Shown: positions 25,814-35,520, numbered from the stretch's first letter. The stretch is 64,000 nt of DNA from Chelatococcus asaccharovorans (GCF_003201475.1 NZ_QJJK01000007.1:62001-126000); one strand, 5' to 3'. The notes: a model not told the origin generated them from the letters alone. Translations and numbers: made by a program.

Positions 25814-27400
25814 ATGAACATCACGACGCGTTTTCGCGCCAGCGGCCTGTCGGTTGCTTCCGTATTAATTGCACTGTTCGCTGCGGGCCCGGGCGCCGCG
25901 CAGGACTTGCGCGTTGCGACGTCCTATAAGCTGATGACGCTCGATCCGCATTTCGCGACCCTGAATGAGAACTCCTCGCTGCTGTCCCATGTCTTCGAGC
26001 GGCTGGTCTATCAGGACGAGAAACTTGCGCTTCAGCCCGGGCTTGCCACATCCTGGAAGCGCGTTTCCGATACGCGGTGGGAGTTCAAGCTCCGCGACAA
26101 TGTCCGCTTTCACGATGGCTCGCCCTTCACGGCCGATGACGTCGTCTACACGATCGAACGCGTCCGCGACTTTCTGAAGCCGCCAAGCGGCGGATTTCAG
26201 GCCTACACCAAGGCCATCGCCGCGGTTAAGGCTGTCGACCCGACAACCGTGGTCATCGACACGGTCGACAGCCAGCCGACATTGCCGCTCGCGCTTTCGG
26301 CGATCTTCATCATGCCGCGCGGCTCGGCCGGTTTCGCAACAACCGAAGCGCTCAACACCGGCTCGTCCCTTGTTGGCACGGGCCCCTACAAGTTCAAGGC
26401 CTGGCGTTCCGGCGAGACCCTGGACCTCGCCCGCAATGACGACTACTGGGGCGGCCGTCCCACCTGGTCGAACGTGTCCTTCCGCATCGTCGAAAGCCCC
26501 GCGGCCCGCGTCGCCGCCCTGGCAGCCGGCGATGTCGACATCGCCGATTTCGTGCCGGCCCGGGACGTCGAGACGCTGAAGCAGAGGGGGGCGAAGGTCG
26601 AAAGCGTCCCCGCCGCGCGCTTGAACTTCTTTCAGTTCGAGCTCGGCAAGGAGGTCGCGCCGGGCGTGACCGACAAGGCGGACAAACCCATCCCAAACCC
26701 CTTCCGCGACGCGCGGGTGCGCAAGGCGCTGGCCCTGGCCGTGGACCGCAACGTCATCGTCGACAAGATCCTGTCAGGCTACGGCACCGCCGCCTCGCAG
26801 TTCTTTCCCAACGGGCTCGCCGGCACGTCGCCAAACCTTACCCCGCAGCCGGCGCGCTACGAGGACGCCAAGGCCCTGCTCGCGGAAGCGGGATATCCCA
26901 ACGGCTTCAAGGTGGTGCTCAACGGACCGGCCGGCCGCTATCCCGGTGACGGTGAGACGCTGCAGGCGGTTGCCCAGAGCTGGGCACGGATCGGCGTGAA
27001 CGCGCGGCCTGTCGGCGTTCCCTTCTCCGTGTTCAATACGAAGCGCGGCGCCGGTGAATACGGCATCTGGTACGGCGGATGCTCCGGCGAGTCGGTTGAT
27101 GTCTGCCTCGAGGCCGTCTTGAAATCGCCGGATAGCGCGACCGGCGCGGGCGCGCTGAATTTCGGGCAATATCGCAATCCAGCCTACGACGAGAGGCTCG
27201 ACAAGGCCCGGACGGTGGATGCCGGCCCGGATCGCGACAAGGCGCTGGCGGACTTGACGGATTTTGTCATGAGCGACGAGCCGATCATTCCGCTCTATCA
27301 TTTCCACCACATCTCGGGTCATGGCCCGCGCGTGACGAGCTATCTGATGCATCCGCGCGGCTGGACCACAGCGATGCAGGCGAAGCCGGCGGCGAACTGA
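25814..27400 (+). CDS. ABC transporter substrate-binding protein, family 5 (peptide type)
   Basis: This 528-residue exported binding protein has a Sec signal peptide (MNITTRFRASGLSVASVLIA, cleavage after AAQ near residue 29). The core motif WEFKLRDNVRFHDGSPFTADDV is present (read here as NVRFHDGSPFTADDV), as are GTGPYKFKAW and VRKALALAVDRNVIVD. The ATG at 25814 follows an AGGGGAACGAGG ribosome binding site. The neighbouring CapA-family gene and peptidase T suggest that the ligand is a peptide or gamma-linked peptide. Confidence 0.95.
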   Translation: MNITTRFRASGLSVASVLIALFAAGPGAAQDLRVATSYKLMTLDPHFATLNENSSLLSHVFERLVYQDEKLALQPGLATSWKRVSDTRWEFKLRDNVRFHDGSPFTADDVVYTIERVRDFLKPPSGGFQAYTKAIAAVKAVDPTTVVIDTVDSQPTLPLALSAIFIMPRGSAGFATTEALNTGSSLVGTGPYKFKAWRSGETLDLARNDDYWGGRPTWSNVSFRIVESPAARVAALAAGDVDIADFVPARDVETLKQRGAKVESVPAARLNFFQFELGKEVAPGVTDKADKPIPNPFRDARVRKALALAVDRNVIVDKILSGYGTAASQFFPNGLAGTSPNLTPQPARYEDAKALLAEAGYPNGFKVVLNGPAGRYPGDGETLQAVAQSWARIGVNARPVGVPFSVFNTKRGAGEYGIWYGGCSGESVDVCLEAVLKSPDSATGAGALNFGQYRNPAYDERLDKARTVDAGPDRDKALADLTDFVMSDEPIIPLYHFHHISGHGPRVTSYLMHPRGWTTAMQAKPAAN

Positions 27401-28381
27401 GTGATGGCGCTGTTCAAGGTCATCGCGGGGAGGCTTTATCAGGCCTTCCTCCTCCTTGCCGTGATGTCCCTGGTCGGGTTCGTCGGCATCCATAGCGTCG
27501 GCAACCCGGTCTACAACGTCGTCAATATCGAAACGGCCACGCCGGAGGACATCAGGCGCGCGACCGAGCTGCTGGGTTTGGACCTGCCCCTGTGGCGCCA
27601 GTATTTCGTCTTTCTTCAGAACCTCGCCACCGGCAGCTTCGGCATCTCCTACATCTACCATCAGCCGGCCTTCGCGCTCGTCATGAGCAAGCTGCCGGCC
27701 ACATTCGAACTTGCCGCCGTCGCGATGATTGTCGCGACGGTGACGGGGACCGGGCTCGGATTGCTCGCGGGGACCCGGCCGGGAAGCCGCCTCGATCGCG
27801 TCGTCGTCGCGGCCACCGTCTATGCCCTGAGTGTCCCGTCGTTCTGGCTCAGCATGATGCTGATACTGCTCTGCGCGGTCACGACCGGTTGGTTTCCGTC
27901 GGGGGGGAGGGGCAGCACCGCCGAATTTCTCGGATGGGACTGGAGTTTCCTGACGATCGACGGGCTCAGGCATCTGGTGCTGCCCGCCTTGGCCCTCGCC
28001 ATTCCCAATATCGCGCTGATCGCCCGGCTTGCGCGCGCCGGCACGGTGGAGGTGCAACGGGCGGATTTCGTGCGCTTCTGCCGTGCGAAGGGCATATCCG
28101 ACCGGCGCATCCTGTTCAGGCACACGCTGCCCAACATCAGCCTGCCGATCATCACGATCGTCGGGTTGCAATTCGGCGGCATGCTGGCCTTTGCGGTCGT
28201 GGTGGAGAGCATTTTCGCCTGGCCGGGGGTCGGCAAACTGCTGATCGATTCGATTCAGCTTCTCGACCGGCCCGTCGTGGTGGCGACGCTGACCCTGGTC
28301 GCGCTCACCTTCGTCGTCCTCAACGCGATCGTCGACCTGCTCTATGCCGTGCTCGATCCACGCGTCCGTATCTCGGCCTGA
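27401..28381 (+). CDS. ABC transporter permease, DppB type
   Basis: This 326-residue inner-membrane permease starts at a GTG directly after the binding-protein stop, or at the ATG next to it (27404). It has ELLGLDLPLWRQYFVFL near residue 50 and the EAA loop (FCRAKGISDRRILFRHTLPN). The C-terminal VDLLYAVLDPRVRIS is as in the family. Confidence 0.94.
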   Translation: MMALFKVIAGRLYQAFLLLAVMSLVGFVGIHSVGNPVYNVVNIETATPEDIRRATELLGLDLPLWRQYFVFLQNLATGSFGISYIYHQPAFALVMSKLPATFELAAVAMIVATVTGTGLGLLAGTRPGSRLDRVVVAATVYALSVPSFWLSMMLILLCAVTTGWFPSGGRGSTAEFLGWDWSFLTIDGLRHLVLPALALAIPNIALIARLARAGTVEVQRADFVRFCRAKGISDRRILFRHTLPNISLPIITIVGLQFGGMLAFAVVVESIFAWPGVGKLLIDSIQLLDRPVVVATLTLVALTFVVLNAIVDLLYAVLDPRVRISA

Positions 28382-28394
28382 TGGGGAAGCGGAT

Positions 28395-29270
28395 ATGGAG
28401 ATTATCAACACCATGACCCGCGCGCCACGCCGCTTCCTACCGGTCCTGACGCTGCCCAATGCGATCCTCGCGCTGTTCGTGATGGCCGCGCTTGCGGCGC
28501 CGCTGCTGGCGCCGCAGAATCCTTACGACCTCCTGCAGATCCTGGGCTGGGAGGCCTCCTCGCCACCCGGCACGATGAGCGGCAACGGCTATCGCTACTG
28601 GCTCGGGACCGATGGGCTTGGCCGCGATATCGCGAGCTGCATTCTCTTCGGATTGCGTATCAGCCTCCTGGTCTCCGTTATCAGCGCCGCGGTTGCGGCA
28701 GCCCTCGGCCTCACGCTTGGCGTCGCCGCCGCCTATTTCGGCGGCTGGGTCGATGCGGTGATCATGCGCGTCGTCGACCTGCAACTCAGCCTGCCGACCA
28801 TGCTCGTCGCGCTTATCGCGATCGTCACTCTGGGACCCGGCGTCGACCGGATCATCCTGGCGCTGATCATCGTGCAATGGGCGACCTATGCGCGGGTGGT
28901 CCGCAGCGTGGCGCTAAGCGAGGCGGGAAAGCCCTATATCGATGCAGTGCGCACGATGCCGCTGTCGCGCGGGCGGATCATCCTGCGGCATCTCCTGCCG
29001 AACAGCATCGCGCCGGCCATCACGCTGCTACCGATCGAGATCGGCCACGCGGTCGCCCTCGAAGCCACCTTGTCCTTCCTCGGGCTCGGCGTCCCGATGG
29101 ATCAGCCCTCGCTCGGCTCCACGGTGGCGAACGGCTTCCAGTACCTGCTGACGGGCCAGTACTGGATCAGCCTGTTTCCGGGCATCGCGCTGTTCACGCT
29201 GATCGCCGCCATCAATTTTTCCGGCGAGGACATCCGCCGGCTCTGGGACCCAAGGAGCAGGTCGCTATGA
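28395..29270 (+). CDS. ABC transporter permease, DppC type
   Basis: This is the partner permease, 291 residues from the ATG at 28395, preceded by GGGGAAG 14 bases after the DppB-type stop. Family motifs are LGTDGLGRDIASCILFG, the EAA loop (AVRTMPLSRGRIILRHLLPN) and ATLSFLGLGVP. Its stop overlaps the start of the ATPase gene (ATGA). Confidence 0.94.
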   Translation: MEIINTMTRAPRRFLPVLTLPNAILALFVMAALAAPLLAPQNPYDLLQILGWEASSPPGTMSGNGYRYWLGTDGLGRDIASCILFGLRISLLVSVISAAVAAALGLTLGVAAAYFGGWVDAVIMRVVDLQLSLPTMLVALIAIVTLGPGVDRIILALIIVQWATYARVVRSVALSEAGKPYIDAVRTMPLSRGRIILRHLLPNSIAPAITLLPIEIGHAVALEATLSFLGLGVPMDQPSLGSTVANGFQYLLTGQYWISLFPGIALFTLIAAINFSGEDIRRLWDPRSRSL

Positions 29271-30922
29271 CGGCGGAGAACCACACGGCCCCTCTGCTCG
29301 AGGTGAGCGAACTATCCCTCGTCTACCGGGGAGCGTCGCGATCCTTGCCGATCGTTCGCAACGTGAATTTTTCGCTGGACCATGGCGAAGTGCTCGGCAT
29401 TATCGGTGAATCGGGAGCCGGCAAGTCCTCGATCGGCAATGCCGTGATCGGCCTTCTGGCGCCGGGCATCGCGCAGACCGCCGGCACCATCCGGTTGGAG
29501 GGAACCGCGCTCGAGGCCGTCGACGGCGAGGCGAGACGTGCCCTCAGGGGCCGGGCGATCGCCAGCATCTTCCAGGATCCCTCATCCTCCCTCGACCCCC
29601 TGATGACGGTCGGGGCGCAACTTGACGAAACAATCGCGGCGCTTTCGCCCGAACTGTCCCGTTCCGATGTACGGGCACGCGCCATCCAGCTCCTGGAGCG
29701 GGTCGGGATACCCGATGCGCCACGGCGTCACCACAGCTACCCCCACCAATTGTCGGGCGGCCAACGGCAGCGCATCGTCATTGCTATGGCGCTGGCGGGC
29801 GCGCCCTCCCTGATCGTGGCCGATGAGCCCACATCGGCGCTCGATGCCACCGTTCAGAAGCAGATCCTGCACGTGCTGAAGGGGCTCGTTCAAGACCACG
29901 GCCTTTCCATCCTCCTCATCACCCATGACATGGGCGTCATCGCCGAGATCGCCGACCGGGTCGTGGTCATGAAGGATGGCGCGGTCATCGAACAGGGCGC
30001 CACCGCCGCGCTGTTGCAGGCGCCGCAGGATCCCTACACCCAGAGGCTTCTGGCGGCGGTGCCGAAGCTGCGTTCGGTCCACCCCGACCCGGCGTCCCCG
30101 GGTGTGGGCGCGCGTGAACCGATCCTCGTCGTCGAAAACCTGTCGAAGTCGTTCGGCGGCAGGAGCATCCTCGACCTGTTCGGTGCCGGAAAGCCCCATT
30201 TCGCGCTGCGCGATATCGGCTTCCGGGTGCCGCGCGCCGGCGTCCTCGGCATCGTCGGGGAAAGCGGCAGCGGCAAATCGACGATCGGCCGCATACTGGC
30301 CGGGCTCGAGTCCGCCGAGGCCGACAGGATCGAGCTCGACGGACAGCGTTGCGACATCAGCCACCGCAACCGGGCCGGAAGCCTGCTCGGCCGGGTCCAG
30401 ATGATCTTTCAGGACCCTTCCTCCGCGCTGAACCCGCGGCTTACGGTGGCGCAAGCGTTGACGGAATGTGCGCGGGCGACCGCGCCGGCTGGAGAGGATA
30501 CCAGCCAGGCGGCGGTTAGGGCCCGGGTCATCGAGACGATCGAGAGGCTCGGCCTGCAGACACTCCATCTCGACCGCTTTCCGCACCAATTGTCCGGCGG
30601 CCAGAAGCAGCGCGTCTGCATTGCACGCGCCCTGCTGGCCCGGCCAAAAATCGTGATCGCAGACGAACCCACGTCGGCGCTCGATGTATCCGTGCAGGCG
30701 GAAATCCTGGCGCTGCTCAAGGAGACGGTTGCGGAGAACCGCCTCTCGATGATCTTCATCTCCCATGATCTCGCCGTCGTCCAGGACATCTGCGACGATG
30801 TCTGCGTGATGCGGAATGGCCGGATCGAAGACTACGGCTCGTCCGATTTCATCTTCGGCCAATCCGAGAATCCCTACACCCGGCATCTGATCGACGCGCG
30901 CCCGAAAATCCTCGCCGCCTAG
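29267..30922 (+). CDS. tandem ABC ATPase (fused DppD-DppF type)
   Basis: One 551-residue protein carries both nucleotide-binding domains, as in YejF or GsiA. Domain 1 (about residues 8-260) has GESGAGKSS, LSGGQRQR and LIVADEPTSALD. Domain 2 (about residues 290-545) has GESGSGKST, LSGGQKQR and IVIADEPTSALD. It completes the importer with the binding protein and two permeases. The stop codon TAG is the beginning of a TAGAGC-type repeat element (30919-31025). Confidence 0.95.
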   Translation: MTAENHTAPLLEVSELSLVYRGASRSLPIVRNVNFSLDHGEVLGIIGESGAGKSSIGNAVIGLLAPGIAQTAGTIRLEGTALEAVDGEARRALRGRAIASIFQDPSSSLDPLMTVGAQLDETIAALSPELSRSDVRARAIQLLERVGIPDAPRRHHSYPHQLSGGQRQRIVIAMALAGAPSLIVADEPTSALDATVQKQILHVLKGLVQDHGLSILLITHDMGVIAEIADRVVVMKDGAVIEQGATAALLQAPQDPYTQRLLAAVPKLRSVHPDPASPGVGAREPILVVENLSKSFGGRSILDLFGAGKPHFALRDIGFRVPRAGVLGIVGESGSGKSTIGRILAGLESAEADRIELDGQRCDISHRNRAGSLLGRVQMIFQDPSSALNPRLTVAQALTECARATAPAGEDTSQAAVRARVIETIERLGLQTLHLDRFPHQLSGGQKQRVCIARALLARPKIVIADEPTSALDVSVQAEILALLKETVAENRLSMIFISHDLAVVQDICDDVCVMRNGRIEDYGSSDFIFGQSENPYTRHLIDARPKILAA

Positions 30923-31025
30923 AGCAAGTCCGTCTGTTGCGGACTTGCTCCGTTCAAAAATTGACGAGCAAATTCACTGGCTTAGATGGTATCAGACGAT
31001 TCCGTTTAAGCCGGATTTGCTCTAG
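30919..31025. repeat. 107-base CTAGAGC/GCTCTAG-bounded repeat element
   Basis: The element starts CTAGAGC (30919-30925) and ends GCTCTAG (31019-31025). Its left part is a perfect hairpin: GAGCAAGTCCG (30922-30932) pairs with CGGACTTGCTC (30940-30950). It matches the 22975-23080 element in its ends and length. Position and hairpin suggest a role in 3'-end processing or termination of the ATPase transcript, though there is no T run. Confidence 0.7.
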
Positions 31026-31066
31026 ATGCTCCTCTATCAACAAACACTCATAACGCGAGTACTCGA

Positions 31067-32302
31067 ATGAGCGATAGTTTTACTTTGGCCGTTACGGGCC
31101 AATCCTTGATAAAACATGACACGAGAGCTATACAAAGTCCGGAGTTCGATCGTATCAAGGCGGTTGTGAAAAGCGCGGATCTCGCCTTCACCAATTTCGA
31201 AGGAACCATATACGGGACCCATGGCGGCTGGCCGATGAAGGGTTTCTACTACGGCAGTGCCAAGCCCGCCGTTCTCGATGCGCTGGACGAGATCGGCTTC
31301 AAGGCGCTGTCATTGTCCAACAACCATGCCTTCGATCTCGGGCCCCCCGGCGTTCTGTCGACCTTGGATGAAGTCGGCAGGCGGGGATTTCTGCATGCCG
31401 GCATCGGGCGCAGCAAAAGCGCGGCGCGAGAGGCGGCGAGCACCTCATTCGACGGCAAGTCTGTCGCTATGGTCGCGATGGACGGCGGGCCAGGACCGGA
31501 CTTCATGTATGCGACCGATGCCGCAGGTGAACGGGGCGAGAGACCCGGCGTCAACCGCATCCGCCTATCGCGCATTCTCGAGCTCGAAAGCGAGACCTTC
31601 CAACAGCTGCAGGGGATCCTCGAAAAGGCCGGATATTCTTCCCTCAACTTGTTGATGGACAATCAACCGGATGACGAACCCCCGGTTGCGGCGGATGAAC
31701 TCGCGATCGGCCGCGCGATCTTCCGCAGTTCCGACCGTTTCAAGCGAACGGTGAAGATCGACCCGGACGATCTCGAGGCCAATCTGCGCGCCGTTCGCAT
31801 CGCGGCGGAGGCGGGAGATCTGGTCATCGCCTATCTTCATCACCATCACTGGTCGAGCGACTGGCTGCAATCCCCGGACTGGATGAGCGCATTCGCGCGG
31901 CAATTCATCGACGCCGGTGCGGCGATCTTCGTGAGCCACGGCGTTCCCGTGCTCCTGCCGATCGAGATCTATCGCGGACGCCCGATCTTCCACAGTCTCG
32001 GCAATTTCATCTTTCACACGCGGTCCGAGATCGCGCTCTGGCAGCAGAGGGAGGTCTGGGAGAGCGTCGTTGCGCGCTGTACGTTCGGCGCGGACAACCG
32101 GCTCACCGCGCTGACGCTGCATCCGCTGATCGTCGGCGGCGAAGAGGGGCTTCGGGACGACCGGCTTGAGAACCGGCTTGTACCGCATCCGGCAACCGGC
32201 GCGTCCGCCGAACGCATTCTCAAGAGGGTTAAAACATCCTCCGCAGACTATGGCTCCCGCATCGAAATTGCCGATGGGCACGGGCAGTTTGATCTGGAAT
32301 GA
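31067..32302 (+). CDS. CapA-family protein (poly-gamma-glutamate-type metallophosphatase fold)
   Basis: This 411-residue protein belongs to the CapA/PgsA-like family. The diagnostic segments are AFTNFEGT near residue 44, ALSLSNNHAFDLG near residue 82, AYLHHHHWSSD near residue 260 and IEIYRGRPIFHSLGNFIF near residue 304, which carry the His/Asp/Asn metal-binding residues. No signal peptide or membrane anchor is visible, unlike the capsule-synthesis CapA, so it is probably a cytoplasmic enzyme acting on phosphate or gamma-linked amide substrates. It lies just after the peptide importer and 39 bases before peptidase T. Confidence 0.88.
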   Translation: MSDSFTLAVTGQSLIKHDTRAIQSPEFDRIKAVVKSADLAFTNFEGTIYGTHGGWPMKGFYYGSAKPAVLDALDEIGFKALSLSNNHAFDLGPPGVLSTLDEVGRRGFLHAGIGRSKSAAREAASTSFDGKSVAMVAMDGGPGPDFMYATDAAGERGERPGVNRIRLSRILELESETFQQLQGILEKAGYSSLNLLMDNQPDDEPPVAADELAIGRAIFRSSDRFKRTVKIDPDDLEANLRAVRIAAEAGDLVIAYLHHHHWSSDWLQSPDWMSAFARQFIDAGAAIFVSHGVPVLLPIEIYRGRPIFHSLGNFIFHTRSEIALWQQREVWESVVARCTFGADNRLTALTLHPLIVGGEEGLRDDRLENRLVPHPATGASAERILKRVKTSSADYGSRIEIADGHGQFDLE

Positions 32303-32340
32303 TATCGTCAGCCGTCGTCTGTGACGCAAAAGGGGGCCCG

Positions 32341-33555
32341 ATGGATATCCGCAGTGAATTGACCCAACGCTTCTTTCGCTACCTTGCCGTCGAAAGCCAG
32401 AGCGATGCCCGTTCCACCAGCCTGCCCTCGACCCAGGGGCAGCAACGACTTGCGGCATTGCTGGCGAGCGAACTGCAAGAGTTGGGATTGGATGACATCG
32501 TTCTCGACGATCATGCGACCGTGACGGCGGTCAGACGCGGAACACGGATGGATTCGCCCAAGATCGGCTTTATCGCCCATCTCGATACGGCCGATGTCGG
32601 CCTGTCCGCGATCATCCGGCCGCAGGTTCTGCGCTTCGAGGGCGTGGATATCTGCCTGAATGCCAAGGACGATATCTGGTTGCGCACGGCCGAGCACCCC
32701 GAGATCATGCCGTGGGGCGGCCACGACATCATCTTCAGCAATGGGACGAGTGTGCTGGGCGCCGACAACAAGGCCGCGATCGCCGTCATCATGACGCTGC
32801 TCGCGCGGCTTCCGCCCGATCGCGACCACGGTGACATCCACATCGCTTTCGCGCCGGACGAGGAAATCGGCATGCGCGGCGCCAAGGCGCTCGATCTCGC
32901 GCGCTTCGCCTGCGACTTCGCCTATACGATCGATTGCTGCGAGTTGGGCGAGGTCGTCCTCGAGACCTTTAACGCGGCCACGGCGGACATCGTCTTCTCG
33001 GGCGTGAGCGTCCACCCGATGTCCGCCTATGGCGTCATGGTCAATCCCCTGCTGATGGCGACCGATTTCATCGCCGGGTTCGACCGGAACGATACGCCTG
33101 AGAGAACGAAGGGGCGCCAGGGCTTCTTCTGGTTCAAGGAGCTGACGTCCAATGATCAGGAGGCGCGCCTTACGGTCCTGATCCGGGATTTCGACGAAGA
33201 CGGATTGCTGAAACGCAAGGAATGTCTCCGGGAAGCCGTGCGCCTCGCGGCAGCGCACTATCCGTCCGCCAAGGTCAGTTGCGTGATCACGGATACCTAC
33301 GCCAACATCGGGCAATCCATGAAGGCGGATACCCGCCCGGCCGAACGGCTCCTTGCCGCGATGAAAGCTTTGGATATCGCGCCAAAGATCGTGCCGATGC
33401 GCGGCGGAACGGACGGCTCCGTGCTGTCGGCACGGGGTATCCCCACGCCGAATGTCTTCACGGGCGCGTACAACTTTCACTCGCGGTTCGAGTTTCTTCC
33501 ATTGGACGCGTTCGAAAAATCGTACCAAACGGCAAGACTCCTCTGTCTGTCCTAG
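32341..33555 (+). CDS. pepT: peptidase T-like tripeptidase (M20B)
   Basis: This is a zinc aminopeptidase that releases the N-terminal residue from tripeptides, 404 residues. The metal and catalytic residues are visible: H80 and D82 in AHLDTAD, D141 in LGADNKAA, the Glu pair E173/E174 in PDEEIG, D197 in TIDCCELGE, and a His in NFHSRFEF near the C terminus. The ATG at 32341 follows AAGGGGGCCCG; an upstream frame extension overlaps the CapA-family gene. In the operon it would degrade peptides brought in by the importer. Confidence 0.92.
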   Translation: MDIRSELTQRFFRYLAVESQSDARSTSLPSTQGQQRLAALLASELQELGLDDIVLDDHATVTAVRRGTRMDSPKIGFIAHLDTADVGLSAIIRPQVLRFEGVDICLNAKDDIWLRTAEHPEIMPWGGHDIIFSNGTSVLGADNKAAIAVIMTLLARLPPDRDHGDIHIAFAPDEEIGMRGAKALDLARFACDFAYTIDCCELGEVVLETFNAATADIVFSGVSVHPMSAYGVMVNPLLMATDFIAGFDRNDTPERTKGRQGFFWFKELTSNDQEARLTVLIRDFDEDGLLKRKECLREAVRLAAAHYPSAKVSCVITDTYANIGQSMKADTRPAERLLAAMKALDIAPKIVPMRGGTDGSVLSARGIPTPNVFTGAYNFHSRFEFLPLDAFEKSYQTARLLCLS

Positions 33556-33600
33556 CGCCGTGTGGACAGTTGCCCTGATGAAGCCGCCGGAAGCTCCGTC

Positions 33601-33628
33601 GTCATTCCGGGGCGGGCCGAAAGGCCCG
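33601..33628 (+). repeat. second copy of the 12016-type repeat (partial)
   Basis: These 28 bases are identical to 12016-12043 (starting GTCATTCCGGGGCGGGCC). The rest of the palindrome is not conserved here. The copy lies between the convergent pepT and ABC exporter genes. Confidence 0.85.
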
Positions 33629-33660
33629 CTCGCGGCCCCCGCCTTGTCACGGGACCGGAT

Positions 33661-35520
33661 TCACATCGCCTCGACGGTGTCGGCAATATAGCCGCCGGTC
33701 TGCCGCTTCCAGAGACGGGCATAGAGGCCGTCGCGTTCGAGCAGGGCCTGCGGCGTGCCTTCCTCGACGATGCGTCCGCGGTCGACGACAATGATGCGGT
33801 CCATGCTGGCGATGGTCGAGAGGCGGTGGGCAATGGCGATGACCGTCTTGCCTTGCATCAGGAGGGTGAGCTTGTCCTGAACCGCCGCCTCGGCTTCGCT
33901 GTCCAGCGCCGAAGTCGCCTCATCCAGAATGAGGATAGGCGCGTCCTTGAGCAGCACGCGGGCAATCGCGACGCGCTGACGCTGTCCGCCCGAAAGCTTG
34001 ACGCCCCGATCCCCGACGAAAGCCTCGTAGCCGGTGCGGCCTTCCCCGTCTTTCAACGGGGTGATGAAGCCGTCGGCTTCGGCAAGCACGGCCGCATGCC
34101 GGATCTCCGCCGGCGAGGCGCTGGGGCGCCCGTAGCGGATGTTGTCGCCGACCGAGCGATGCAGCAGCGAGACCTCCTGGGTGACGACGCCGATGCTCTC
34201 CCTGAGGCTCGCCTGGGTGACGGAGCGGATGTCCTGCCCGTCGATCAGGATCGTGCCGTCCTTCAGTTCGAAGAACCGCAGCAGCAGGCTGACAAGGGTC
34301 GATTTACCCGCGCCGGAGAGGCCGACCAGTCCGACCTTCTCGCCGGCGCGGACGGTGAGCGAGAGGTCTTCGATGACGGCCTGTCCCTGTCGATAGGCGA
34401 AATGGACGTTGCGGAATTCGACCTCGCCCGCGGTGACCCTGAGCGGTTGGGCGTCGGGAGCATCGATGATGGTGGGCGGGGTCGTCACCACCGGCATCGC
34501 GTCGCGGATCGTGCCAACCGCCTGGAAGATCTGCTGCCCCATCTGGAGGAAGGCGCGGGAATTGGCGCTGAGGCGCTGCACAATGGCGATCGAGGCGACG
34601 AATTGGCCGATCGTCACGAAGCCGGCAACAAGGCCCCAGAAGCCGATGGCAAAATTGGCGAGCACAAGCAGGGTGTTGAGCAAAATGACGGCCGTGTCCG
34701 TCGTCAGATGGACCCGCCTCTCGCGCTGCTGGGTCTCGATGGCGGTCGCCATGAAGGTCCGCATCGCGCCTGCTTCGCTGTCTTCAGCCGCGAACAGCTT
34801 CACCATCTGGATGTTGCTGTAGACGTCGGTCATGGCGCCGACGATGAGGCTGCGCGCCCGGGCCGTCCGGCGCGAACGCTCGGAAAAATGGGGTACGGCG
34901 ACAACGGCGAGGGCGATGTTGCCGACGATCCAGACGAAGACCGGCAGCGCCAGCGGCCAGCACAATGCGCCAAGCAGCGCTAATGACCCGACGAACTGCA
35001 CCAGGAAGAGCGGTATCTGGTAGAAGGCCACCACGATCTGCTGCTGCACCGCCGAGGCGACCTGGGCAATGCGTGCCGCGACCTGTCCGGCGAACAGGTC
35101 GTGGAAGAAGGCGAGGTCCTGACGCTCCACCGCCTTATGGCCCTGCCACTGGATGGCGGCTGGCATGCACACCGCGACGGCTTGCGAGTTCAGCGTGTTG
35201 CCCAGGAAGATCAGCACCGGCAGAAGGGGAAAAATCAAAACCCCAAGAAGGGCCAGCGTCGGCCACTCCTTATCCAGGAAAGCGGCCGCACCGCTGGCGG
35301 TCACGCCATCGACGACGAAGGAAATACCCCAGATGGTCGCGAGATTGATGCCCTCGACGGCGATCATGAGCAACGCGACGGCGACAAGCACGCCGCGGAA
35401 CAGCGCGGCGAAATGTCTGAGAAGCGCGAAAGGACCGCTCGAGGGCAGGGGCGTTGCGGGAATATCGAGCGGATGGACGAGCGTCTCGAAGGGGCGATAG
35501 ACGGAATCGGAAAAGGACAT
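33661..35520 (-). CDS. ABC exporter, fused membrane domain and ATPase (half-transporter)
   Basis: This 619-residue protein has an N-terminal six-span membrane domain (about residues 30-340) and a C-terminal ATPase domain with Walker A GLSGAGKST, signature LSGGQRQR and Walker B ILILDEATSALD. It is a homodimeric type IV exporter of the MsbA/LmrA group or a heavy-metal/lipid/drug exporter; the substrate is not readable. It stands alone on the minus strand; its stop lies just after the repeat copy at 33601. Confidence 0.93.
   Translation of the reverse strand: MSFSDSVYRPFETLVHPLDIPATPLPSSGPFALLRHFAALFRGVLVAVALLMIAVEGINLATIWGISFVVDGVTASGAAAFLDKEWPTLALLGVLIFPLLPVLIFLGNTLNSQAVAVCMPAAIQWQGHKAVERQDLAFFHDLFAGQVAARIAQVASAVQQQIVVAFYQIPLFLVQFVGSLALLGALCWPLALPVFVWIVGNIALAVVAVPHFSERSRRTARARSLIVGAMTDVYSNIQMVKLFAAEDSEAGAMRTFMATAIETQQRERRVHLTTDTAVILLNTLLVLANFAIGFWGLVAGFVTIGQFVASIAIVQRLSANSRAFLQMGQQIFQAVGTIRDAMPVVTTPPTIIDAPDAQPLRVTAGEVEFRNVHFAYRQGQAVIEDLSLTVRAGEKVGLVGLSGAGKSTLVSLLLRFFELKDGTILIDGQDIRSVTQASLRESIGVVTQEVSLLHRSVGDNIRYGRPSASPAEIRHAAVLAEADGFITPLKDGEGRTGYEAFVGDRGVKLSGGQRQRVAIARVLLKDAPILILDEATSALDSEAEAAVQDKLTLLMQGKTVIAIAHRLSTIASMDRIIVVDRGRIVEEGTPQALLERDGLYARLWKRQTGGYIADTVEAM

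Noticed and set aside
26774-28459. 561-codon open frame on the minus strand
   Set aside because: It is antisense to the binding-protein and permease genes, which have clear family motifs; its composition (Arg/Asp/His-rich) is that of a high-GC shadow frame.
29582-30886. 434-codon minus-strand open frame
   Set aside because: It is antisense to the tandem ABC ATPase; shadow composition.
33562-34983. 473-codon open frame on the plus strand
   Set aside because: It is antisense to the ABC exporter with complete Walker and signature motifs, and has no recognisable domain.
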